Shown one piece after another: positions 39,885 through 49,700 of a stretch of 64,000 bases of DNA. Each line of letters starts with the position of its first letter. Within the stretch, counting starts at the first letter, position 1. A program made the position numbers and the translations under genes. This DNA comes from Azadirachta indica (Eukaryota; Streptophyta; Magnoliopsida; Sapindales; Meliaceae), in NCBI GenBank assembly GCA_022749755.1, contig CM040444.1, positions 3,289,009-3,353,008 of the forward strand, in the 5' to 3' direction. The notes below the pieces were generated by a model. It saw nothing but the letters and a program-made list of their open reading frames with translations. It was not told the DNA's origin and searched no databases.

Positions 39885-40238
39885 AAATAAGGGATAGGAA
39901 CAATAATATTCTTGTTGAACAAGGAAGAGAGATTTTTTTTCAATGGAATTCGTTGGCATAATCAAGATCAATCTTCTTTTTTATTTATATTCCTCGAATA
40001 TCTTCTTAATTTTCTTTCATGGAATTGATTCTCGAGAGTTCTTTTGCTATCTTTACATTTGAAAATAAGGGATAGGAACAATAATATTCTTGTTGAACAA
40101 AAAAGAGAGATTTCTTTTTAATGGAATTCATTAGCATGATCAAGATCAATCTTCTTTTTTATTTATATTCCTCTAATATCTTTTTAATTTTCTTTTATGG
40201 AATTGATTCTCGAGAGTTCTTCTGCTATCTCTACTCCA
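39885..40238. repeat. 178-bp tandem duplication, two copies
   Basis: The segment beginning GGGATAGGAACAATAATATT at 39891 recurs at 40069 and is followed by near-identical sequence through TCGAGAGTTCTT and GCTATCT in both copies. The copies differ by scattered substitutions and a small indel near the GAGAGATTT position, so the duplication is recent but not new. No coding content is seen. Confidence 0.9.
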
Positions 40239-41059
40239 TGAATTAAATTAATTAATTAATACTTCATAATAAATCATCACATAATCATGAAAAATAAAAT
40301 ATAAAAAATGCAAATTTTAAATATTAAAAATAAGGATAACGTAATTTATATTTTTTGCATATATTTTAATTCTTATATTCTTGTTGAACTAATGCATCTT
40401 ACAAATTCGTATGCTTAAAGTGTTTTTCGTCGTTTTCTCTCTCCCCTTTTCACTCTCAACCACTACCATATTTTAGATTTTTCTTCTTATCGAGGATGGA
40501 TTCTCACTCCATTAATGGTAAGATTTTCTTATTTCTCCTCAGTTTTTTGTTCTCATTTTTTTAATAAATGTAGATTTCCACCTAAATGTACATATGTGAT
40601 GGTTTCTCTCTATAAATTTCATCAATCTCGTGATAGTTTATCTCTACTTATATTCAGATTTATGGTGGTTTAATGAGTTTTGCTTGTTTATTTTGTTGTA
40701 GTGGTTATATTGCAATTTCAATCAAAAGGATGTAATCAAAGTAAAGGAAAATCTTTCAAGAAAGTTTTATTCTAAAATTAATTTTCTTATTCAAATTATC
40801 AAAAAACACCGAATATGTGCGTGTTACTTTAATCTTCTCTTTATAAGATCTATTTGATTGTTATTGCAATTTATCTTTATACAATCAGTACTAAAATGAG
40901 TGTAAATTTGCATGCTGTAATCTTTCCTAACATGGAATGAAATGTTTTTGTTGCTGTTTCAAGAAATAATGCATCTTATAATGGAAATTATTATTAATAG
41001 CCATTTCTAATATAATGATAAAATAAAATAAAATAAATTAACTCCCTCTCCTCTTCTTC

Positions 41060-41330
41060 CATACCCATCACTCCTTATTTGATCGTATCTACCACCACCA
41101 CTACCTTCAGACCCACCCCATTTCTCTTACACCTTACTCAAACACCATCATCCCTCGCTCCAACCATACTCACCACCACTACTCACTGCTCCTTCTTCGA
41201 CCGCATCCATCACTACCACTACTCTATACTTACCACTCATTCCTTTCAAACCTCACCCACCACCATCATCCACCGCTCCTCCAAGGCTCCAACCATATCC
41301 ACTACCACTACAACTATCTCTATTTTTGTA
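41060..41330. repeat. imperfect pyrimidine-rich ACC/ATC minisatellite
   Basis: The plus strand is rich in C and nearly lacks G. Blocks such as CACCATCATCC, CGCTCC and GGCTCCAACCATA or GCTCCAACCATA recur at roughly 120-base spacing. The open frame through it begins at TTG and codes only for low-complexity Thr/Pro/Ser, so it is treated as a repeat rather than a gene. Confidence 0.6.
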
Positions 41331-42809
41331 GATAGTTTTTATAGTTTTTTCAAATTTTTTAGAATTTTTGTTTTTAAAATTTTAAATCGGAGAAAATGTA
41401 GAAAAATAAGGGCACTTAAGGCCAATTTCTATTTTTATCCTTAATTTTAACATTTTTATAACTCGATCATAATAATAAGGATAAAAATATTAAAATAGAT
41501 TAAAATATGTCTTAATTTATTGTTTTGCCAAATTTCAGGAAATAAAATGCTGTTAAAAAAAAGATGCTTAGGAAGAACATTTATTTAGATGATGGTGCCA
41601 CGCCTGCTGATGGAATCGATGCTCTCCGACCAAAAGCCAGCATTATTAAAAGCTATTGATTTCTTATTTGCTCTAATAACATTGGGGTTCCTAAATATTT
41701 CTTTATTTAGAAGTAAGAATATAATTTATTTATTTATATTAAATAAGTCCCAATAAGAGACTATTGAAAAAAACCAAATTATCCTCACTGTATTAAATTT
41801 TGTTCGTTCCATTGTACCAGTGTGTAGCTGTTTAGAATTATGTTCTCAATTGATATGAAATTAAGTGTAATTTTAAAAAGTTTAGTAAGATTAAAAAATT
41901 TATTTTAACTTTATTAATAGAAGTTTAAGTTTTAGATTTTAAAAGTAAGGTATCTTAAAATCTTTTTAAAATATTAGGTTTTGTGAAATATTTTTTTTTA
42001 TTTCAAAAACTTTATTTCATTTATCTAATAACCTAACCTTTTACAAAATGATATTAATAAAATTGCACAATTTTTTCTAAAAAATATTAATAAAAAAATG
42101 TTTAAAAAATTACTTATAAAAATTCTATACAATTAGTGTTAATGCCTGTTTAACTTAACTTTTTTATTAGCCAATTTTTTAATGTTAAAAACGTTTTCAA
42201 TTTTTTGGACATCGTTTGATTGATAATGGATAAAGGCTTTTTAAAATTAAAAAAATTATTTTTTATCAGAAAAATCTAAATTTTGAGTTTTTAATGGTAA
42301 AACTTTTTGATTTTTTTAAAAAAGCTAAATTATACATAAATTACCTTTATTTTGTTTAAAGATTTTATGTTATTTCCTTATAATGTCTTAAAATTCTGTT
42401 TATTAAAATAATTATATTTTTTTTTAAAAGTACTTATAACAACTAAATAATATTAAATTTTTTAAAAAATTTTAACAATAAAAAGTTATATCAAATAAAT
42501 CATTAGTTTTAAACTATTATACTTTTAATGTATGAAATTTAAATTATTTAATAATCACTTGCTTTTACTTGATAATTAATAATTTATCACTCATTCTTAC
42601 ACTTACATTTAATAACCAATGATTTTATTTCATAGTATAGTCGCACAAAATAGAGCCTAAAATCTACTCGAAGAAACTTTACACATTGAACCGTACATAT
42701 TTCAATTATTTTAGAGATCATGAACTTATTAAAAGAAATGAAGAAATTATATTCATATTTGTACAAACATATAAAATTAGGGATGTGAGTGTTATTATTC
42801 CATTTTCAA

Positions 42810-42941
42810 ATGCCAAAGAAGAAAGCTTCAGGGCGAGGGCGACCCAAACCAAGCAGTAGAGGTGAATATGCGATGACGTTGGCGCACTCAAATCACATCA
42901 GGCTTTCTCTAGTTGGATGTGTGGGCCCACTTTTACTTTAA
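42810..42941 (+). CDS. short ORF with an AT-hook-like motif, possible gene fragment
   Basis: A 43-codon ATG-to-TAA frame starting MPKKKASGRGRPKPSSRGEY. GRGRPKP matches the core of an AT-hook (RGRP) that binds the minor groove of AT-rich DNA, and the Lys-rich start would suit a nuclear protein. The frame ends soon after in hydrophobic residues, so it is more likely the 5' piece of a duplicated gene, or chance, than a complete protein. GC content rises locally from about 42.83 to 42.96 kb. Confidence 0.25.
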   Translation: MPKKKASGRGRPKPSSRGEYAMTLAHSNHIRLSLVGCVGPLLL

Positions 42942-43754
42942 TGCCACCCCTTCTATGTTCTAGTGGTCGGTTCAGCTTTCTAGTTTGCCTAATGCCCCCC
43001 ATTATTAATGCTTATCACTTATCAAAGATATTGTTTTGACTCATTGAAGATACTTCCCACCTTGTAAACATGTACATAAACTTTATCCAAAAATAATAAT
43101 ATAATATATTAGAATTTTGTGTTGACGTGAATTTAACCTTTTTTTAAAGAAAATTTGATATATATATTTTTTTTTATTTAATAAAATCAATATTATTTAT
43201 TTATCATAGTCTTATTAATTAAACTATCAATCAAAAATTACATTTTTACTCGAATAAAAATTTAAATTAGAAGTAATCATATTACAAAGTTTTCAACCAT
43301 TACGATTTAATTTTTCAAATTTTTTGTAATGTAGCATATACCATAAAAATTATAACAAAAGATAAAAAAAATATTTTCAATTTATCCTCTCATTCGTTGA
43401 ACTTATTTATACGCAACCTTAATTTCTTACAAGTTCTTAATATATTTTTATTTTATTGCACCGTTAAAATAAACAGATTTAAGAGTAATGACACAATTGT
43501 ACGTATTAAAATAAAATAATTTCTTACTTTATCATTTTTTTCTCTCATTTATTCAGCTAACTACTCAAAATCAAATTAAAATTTTGTATTTTAATTGTAA
43601 CAAATTTATATGTAAATTCACAATCATATAAATCAAGTCAATAAATTCAACCTAGTTTAATATTTATTTCATAATCAAATAATTAATTTCAAGAAAAAAA
43701 ATCGTTTTCACCAAAGGCATTAATTGCACAAGATAATTACTCTCTAGTGTGGCT
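42942..43754. other. AT-rich intergenic stretch
   Basis: No gene, repeat family or structured element that I can support. Confidence 0.5.
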
Positions 43755-43940
43755 ATGAAAAAGTTGATGTTGAAGCTATTAAGAGTTAGAGATTTCGGAG
43801 TACAGAACTCGTTTAACATGTTGGAAAAATGCTTAATTGGCTTAAAGAAAAGAGTTTGGAGTAGACCGCGGTTGAAGACAGATCCGGGGTTCATAAAACT
43901 TGAAGGTGTGTGTGCTGTGTTCATACCATTTTTCCTTTAA
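43755..43940 (+). CDS. hypothetical small basic protein or first exon
   Basis: An ATG frame of 61 codons, rich in Lys, Arg and Leu (starts MKKLMLKLLRVRDFGVQ, later KKRVWSRPRLKTDPGFIKLE). The stretch is less AT-rich than its flanks. The frame runs through a GAAGGTGTGTGT junction that could be a splice donor, so this may be a first exon. No family is recognised. The other strand is also open here, which weakens the coding case. Confidence 0.3.
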   Translation: MKKLMLKLLRVRDFGVQNSFNMLEKCLIGLKKRVWSRPRLKTDPGFIKLEGVCAVFIPFFL

Positions 43941-44434
43941 ATATCCAACAAGCAATATTCCTTCTACTTGATATATTTGCAAAAGAAAATAAAGATATAA
44001 GGATGTTGGTTTTCAGCGAAAACTCTCGTATATATGAATAAAAAAACTATCGAGATTTTTTTATTAGGTCGAGGTTTGAAATTTGACTCTCATATAAATT
44101 GAAGAGAATTTTATTTTTACGAAACTAATGCTCGTATAAATAGGAAGGAATTTTATTCTTATGAAAACTGAAATAAATTTACCCCACAAAACATAAGAGA
44201 GCCACATAATTTGTAGAGTGTTAAATTCAACATTTATTTTTTAATTAAAGAATAAAGATGTTTTACCATTTAAATTACGACCTAATAACAGTTAAAATTG
44301 ATAAGAAAGTCTTACAATTTATAGAGTGTTAAAGTCAACATTTACTCTTCAATTAGAGAGTAAAAATGTTTTACCGTTTAAGGTACGACTTAGTGACAGA
44401 TTAAAGATAATATTGATATCGCATATTAACTTAT
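43941..44434. other. AT-rich intergenic stretch
   Basis: No gene seen. The phrase GGTTTGAAATTTGACTCTC near 44073 resembles a degraded tRNA-type B box from a SINE, but no A box or tail accompanies it. Confidence 0.4.
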
Positions 44435-44710
44435 ATGCAAAAAAATATGACAAAAGACACCCCCTATATTACAATTGCTTATACGCCTTTTAGAGAGACA
44501 GATATGTATGAAAGGTTTTGGGAGGAGCCAATTAATCTTCTGCATTTTAAGCATGGTGGAATTAACTCCATTGTTCTAGTCACTGATCTTAAAGACATGC
44601 CCAATAAAGAGCTCTCAGAGTTGCAAGACGCATCAAGGGCAGGTTCTAGTAATTGGAGACCCTATCTTTTGCACTCAATATGGGTTGGGCTTACAAATTT
44701 TTTAGTATAA
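44435..44710 (+). CDS. unidentified open frame, probable gene fragment
   Basis: A 91-codon ATG frame. From about residue 10 it reads like true protein (TPFRETDMYERFWEEPINLL, then INSIVLVTDLKDMPNKELSE, then NWRPYLLHSIWVGL). Mixed polar/aromatic composition and higher GC than the flanks support past or present coding. There is no matching upstream or downstream exon that I can find, so an isolated duplicate exon or relic is the best reading. The family is unknown. Confidence 0.35.
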   Translation: MQKNMTKDTPYITIAYTPFRETDMYERFWEEPINLLHFKHGGINSIVLVTDLKDMPNKELSELQDASRAGSSNWRPYLLHSIWVGLTNFLV

Positions 44711-45076
44711 ATTCACTACCCCTACGAGCAATAATATGGGCCACTCTTTACTAGTTTCGGACTCTATATATATCTAGCATTGAAAATCCTAATTATGTTT
44801 GTTACAAGATCATGCACAATTAATACGGGTAGATTTGAATATGAAATTTAATTTTCGGCAAAAAATCATTTTTTTTTATTTTTACAATATGACGTCTATT
44901 GATATATTATCAAATATTTATTGAGATTAATAACTCTGGTAATTATGATATAGTTCAAATATCTTCATATACATTGTGCGATATTTACTTTTAAAATAAG
45001 AAATACTTACTTACATTTTTAATGAAAAACCTTACGAATATTTATGAGGAGAATCCTGTTAAAGGTGGAAGGGCTA

Positions 45077-45110
45077 GGAGACGTTCCCTTCACAAGAAGG
45101 GAACGTCTCC
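45077..45110. other. perfect inverted repeat, 14-bp arms, 6-base loop
   Basis: GGAGACGTTCCCTT (45077-45090), loop CACAAG, then the exact reverse complement (45097-45110). Outside the arms GGTGG/CCACC also pair after unequal spacers, extending the stem. The arms are about half G+C in strongly AT-rich DNA. It is too symmetric for a chance pairing. It could be a small fold-back insertion, a hairpin RNA or a terminator-like structure. Confidence 0.75.
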
Positions 45111-45440
45111 TTTACCACCCAAACAAAACTTGAATGGCTATAGAAAATCGTGTTAGTATATAGGTGTGCACGTTATATCACATCAGCATAGATGAAATTA
45201 GTCTATTCCATAATTTGTTCACTTAAAATTTATTTTTTGCTACCAACAATATGGGCTACTCTCTACTAGTTTTGGGCTTTAATTACATTTGATTTTGAAA
45301 AGTATGATTCTTAGAAAAAAATTTCTATTCAAATGATGTATTAATGAATATTATATTGTTATTCCTCTTACATTAGTAGCGTTACTGTTACGTATGTTAG
45401 CACGTCATAACTACATCAAATGTGATTAGCTTATTCTTTT

Positions 45441-45880
45441 AGAGTACATTTGGAAGGCAAGACTGGATTGTATTATCTCATTCTTTGGGTACCGTTCAAG
45501 ACAAAAATTTTTTTGTCTAATGTTTAGTGTAAGAACTTCGACAATATAAAAATTAAAATTATTACAGTTTAGACCCTCCAAATTTAATTTGCCTCTCTTT
45601 TTAAATTAAGTTCGTATTATACTATTTTTTTCATTTATGTAAAAAATAAATTTGTTCAAAAATAATAATTTTAAAATTATTTAATTATTAATTACAAATA
45701 TTAATATATAATTAAATAACCAAATTTAAAATTTATATCATTAATATATTATAGTATAATCAATCATCAAACACAGTATTATATTAAATTTTTTCCTGTA
45801 TAATTCATTATAATTTAATTCAATCCACTCCATTACAATCTAATACAATTTAATACATTTTACTAAATGCACACTTAAAG
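45441..45880. mobile_element. MITE candidate
   Basis: The left end (AGAGTACATTTGG) and the reverse complement of the right end (AAGTGTGCATTTAG) are similar, and both are followed at nearly the same distance by ATTGTATTA. The element is about 440 bp, AT-rich and non-coding, typical of a plant miniature inverted-repeat transposable element. A clear target-site duplication is not seen, so the exact ends are uncertain. Confidence 0.4.
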
Positions 45881-46740
45881 ATAAATGTATATCATTCACT
45901 AAGATTTACAAAAAATACACATTTTTTTAAAATTATTTGGAAGGATTTAGATATTCCTAGTGTTTCCATTACCGATAGATATTCTTGATAATAAGAATCT
46001 TATTAAACTTATAGTATAAGTTTTATATTTTTAACGGGAGAAATAGAATGTCCAATAACATAGTGAGGCTCCGTGCTTTTTTATTAAATAAAAAAATAAA
46101 TATTATTTTTACTTAAATTTAAAAATATTATTACCTAAATCTTTGAGTAATTGTTAAAAAATTATAAGTTATATTATTATTATAATTATTGGAATTCTTG
46201 TCAAATTTAGGGATGACAAAATCCTTATAAGTTAGGCCTGACGGGACTCATTGTAAGTAGGGTAAAATTGAAATGACAAAATTAAAACAACGTTACGGAG
46301 AAATAAAGGAAATTAATAGGAAAAATATTTTATAATTCATATAAAATAATTAAACTTATAATTTTAATATAGTTATTTTACGTGGATAGTATTATAATAT
46401 GATAATGTTACTTTTGTTTATTATATAATATCTGAGGTCTGTAATAACTGTAGACTTCAGGTATACACCGTACACTCGTTTCTCAAATGTTTAAAAGTTC
46501 AGGGACCTAAATACCAAATTCCACTAAAATTATACTAAACATGAATAATCGTATTCTTAAAGTATGCGTAAGAAAATGACCATTTCTTAGCCAAAAAATG
46601 CAAAAGAACATATCTACTAAGCGTTGTACACCGAAAAGTTCCCGTTCATTTCCCTCCTCAGCTCTAAACCCTCGTAACCACCTCCACTGCCAGAGCTACC
46701 GTCATCGCCACCAATTCCGGCAACACAACAAACAAAAACA

Positions 46741-49700
46741 ATGTTTCCGTCACTTCTAAAGCGAACCAACCAAACACTAAAACACTTCAAAGCCAAAAAC
46801 TTCTTGACTCCAATCAACAGCGCCACCGCTGTTAACGTCACTTCAATTCTTCACCCTAAACCTCGCGAATTCCCTCACTCTCACCACTTCCGTCAACTCT
46901 GTGGTTACAATCACAGCAGCACCGACGGCACCGACTATGATTACATCAGAGCTGACGTTAACTGTCCCCGATGCTCGGCCGAGTTCCCCGTTCTCTTCTC
47001 CAACCGTCCGTTATCGTTAACGAACCGCGAGTCCGGGGTTTACCAAGCCGTTAATTACTGTCCTAGGTGTAAGACGGCGTTCTATTTTAGGCCGTTTAAG
47101 CTTGTGCCGTTAGAGGGAAGCTTTATTGAGTTAGGAACAGTTAAAATGAAGGAGCATATGAGTGGAATTGTTGAGAAAGTTTGCGATAGTAAAGGAAATG
47201 AAAATGCGAGTGAAGATGGGAGTGGAAATGTTGATTTGCCAACGCCGAAGGAGATTTGTAAGGGGCTTGATGAGTTTGTGATCGGGCAGGGACAAGCTAA
47301 GAAGGTTTGGGAGCTGTTTTGCAAATTTTGTAGAGTTTAAGGACTTATCTGCTATTTATTTATTCGTGGTTCTTGTTATTTTATTGTTCTGGAGGTTTTT
47401 GTGTTTAATTTTTAAGTTCATTTATTCAATGAAACATTGAATAAGTGAGTTTTAGAGCTATAGCAAAGTTGTAACTTGCAATTAGAGTGTTAAAAGTTAC
47501 AAGTTTTAGAAACGGTTCAATTGTGGGTTTCGCCAGTTGCATTGCTAGACTGACTTTTGAGTGTAGCTAGGTCACAATGCAAGTTGCATGTGTGGTTATA
47601 TGTAATTTTAAGAGGGGAACTTTTAAGTTTCATATGGGAACTGTGAGTTGGAAGAACCTGACATGAGATTACAACCTAAAGCTTTAATATGATTTGGAAA
47701 TGTTACTGGCCCAGCATTAGCATTTGCTTTATATGATTTGTATGTATATGTTTGTTGTCAGACTTTCTTAGCCAGAAAAAGAAAAAAGAAGAGTTTACTG
47801 GCATATGTTGTAGAGAGGATGAGTAAGTGAAAAAGATTTTGGGTTCTCGTTGTTTTGAGGCTTTCTTTAAAGTTGTTATTTAGTGGTGTCCTACAACTGA
47901 TGGAACTTAAGGTTGTTGTTTAGTGTTGTCCAACAAGTGATGGAATCTGGTTTTTTTTCTTACTGATTCTGTTCTATTTGTATAGAATATCTTCTTTGCT
48001 CTCATTGACATGCTTGTTCATGTAATAGGTGCTTTCTGTGGCAGTTTACAATCACTACAAGAGGATATATCATGCCGCTTCACAGAAAGAGTCAGTTCGT
48101 AATGGTCTTCATAGTTGACTAAGTTTTAGGGTCCTTGGTCCTTGTAGTTTCTGATTAGTGGCTCCTGTTGATATTGCTTGTTCATCTGAATGCCAGGTGT
48201 GGTGTAGAATTGGGTAATTACAATGTTGAAGTTGATGAAAATGTTGAGTTGGAGAAGAGTAACGTGCTTTTGATGGGTCCCACTGGATCAGGTATTCTTA
48301 ATACTTGGCTTTTGCTTTTATTTATTTACTTATTTTAATTTGTTGCTGATTATGTTATTCCATGATAGCTCACAGCTTACAAGAATTGATGTCTAAGTTT
48401 TGTTTGTTTGCCTTGACCATAAGGATAGGGAAAACTTTACTTGCTAAAACACTAGCTCGTATTGTGAACGTGCCATTTGCCATCACTGATGCAACAGCTT
48501 TAACACAGGCAAGTTCGTTGCTTGATATGCTTTTGCATCTTGCATTCCTGATTGTATAGAGCTTTGCAGTGACACTTGTCAGTGTAAACAATGAACAAGG
48601 ATAAATTTATTTATTTTCTGACACATCAGCTTCTTAGGACCTCATTTTAATAAAAATGTGAAATTTTGCTACTGCTGTTAATATAGAACATCTGTGCATG
48701 TCTTTCTCTTTCTCTCTTGCTGTTGGTCTGTGCATGTGCAAGCAAATCTATACCCATTTGTTCTTGTTTCTTTATAATCAAATTTTCCTCTTTCATTTGC
48801 CATAGCAGTCATCTTCATTGAATGCTAGTTGATTTCTCATAAAAATCTTCTTCTAGTTTTTTTTTTTTTTTTTTTTTTTTTTGCGAAATCACTCTTATAA
48901 GTTCATTGTGTTCTCTCTCTTTCTCCAGGCTGGATATGTTGGAGAAGATGTGGAATCAATATTGTATAAGCTATTGGCGGTATGGTTCATAATTTTTTGT
49001 GTATTTATTAATAATCATGCAATATTTCATAATCCTCAGAAACACTCACCTTTAATTATTGGATTTTCAAAAAAGTACAGGATGTTAAGTTAATTTGGCA
49101 TGTTGATGTCATTCTTGGGTAACAAGGCTAATGCTGTACTTAATTCTATACTGTTGATAACTAAATGAGTGTGCCTTACGATCATCAGTTGGAGTACTAA
49201 GAATTTGATTGTGCTGGTCCCAAATCTCAAGGAGTTTGCTTACACTCCATGAAATGTCCTCTGTTAAACTTCTTAGCATTGATAAATGAGGGAAGATTTA
49301 TAACCTTGCAATTGATACCATACACCTGTTAAGTTAGTCAAGCTTATGTAAGTTCTGTATGTGACAGTCTGGTGATGAATGGTTCTACTAAAGAAAAATA
49401 TATATACAAATATAAAATAGCTGGGAATATTTTGAAAGAATTTATTGCCATATTTTACTCTGAATTGCCAAGTTGTGTTAAAATTGATGCTTAACTTTAT
49501 TCGTGGAAAATTTTCGTCTAAAAATTATAATCAGTTTGATTAGGAGCTTCTATCTGTGTTTGAACATACCTGTTCTATATTAATTTCATTAGTTCTCTAT
49601 CCGGTGGAGCTTCTGCACTCTTCTCATTTTTCATTTTTCCTGAAACATGATATCTTATCCTAATTGATAGTTATCCATAAACTTCCGTTCTTGACTTGGT

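Larger units (their letters stand above)
39224..42780. other. intergenic region with a tandem duplication and a C-rich repeat
   Basis: AT-rich DNA apart from the 178-bp tandem duplication (39.88-40.24 kb) and the pyrimidine-rich ACC/ATC block (41.06-41.33 kb). A short frame near 41.55-41.66 kb (encodes LDDGATPADGIDALRPKA) looks somewhat coding-like but is too short to assign. Confidence 0.45.
44711..46600. other. intergenic region with a hairpin and a MITE candidate
   Basis: AT-rich DNA without genes. It contains the 45077-45110 hairpin and the 45441-45880 MITE candidate. The final ~140 bases before 46741 probably hold the CLPX leader. Confidence 0.5.

Noticed and set aside
41079..41444. 121-codon Thr-rich frame
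   Set aside because: Starts at TTG and is made of ACC/ATC repeat translation.
42140..42500. MITE-like AT-rich block
   Set aside because: Some words resemble the CLPX intron MITE, but no inverted ends could be matched.
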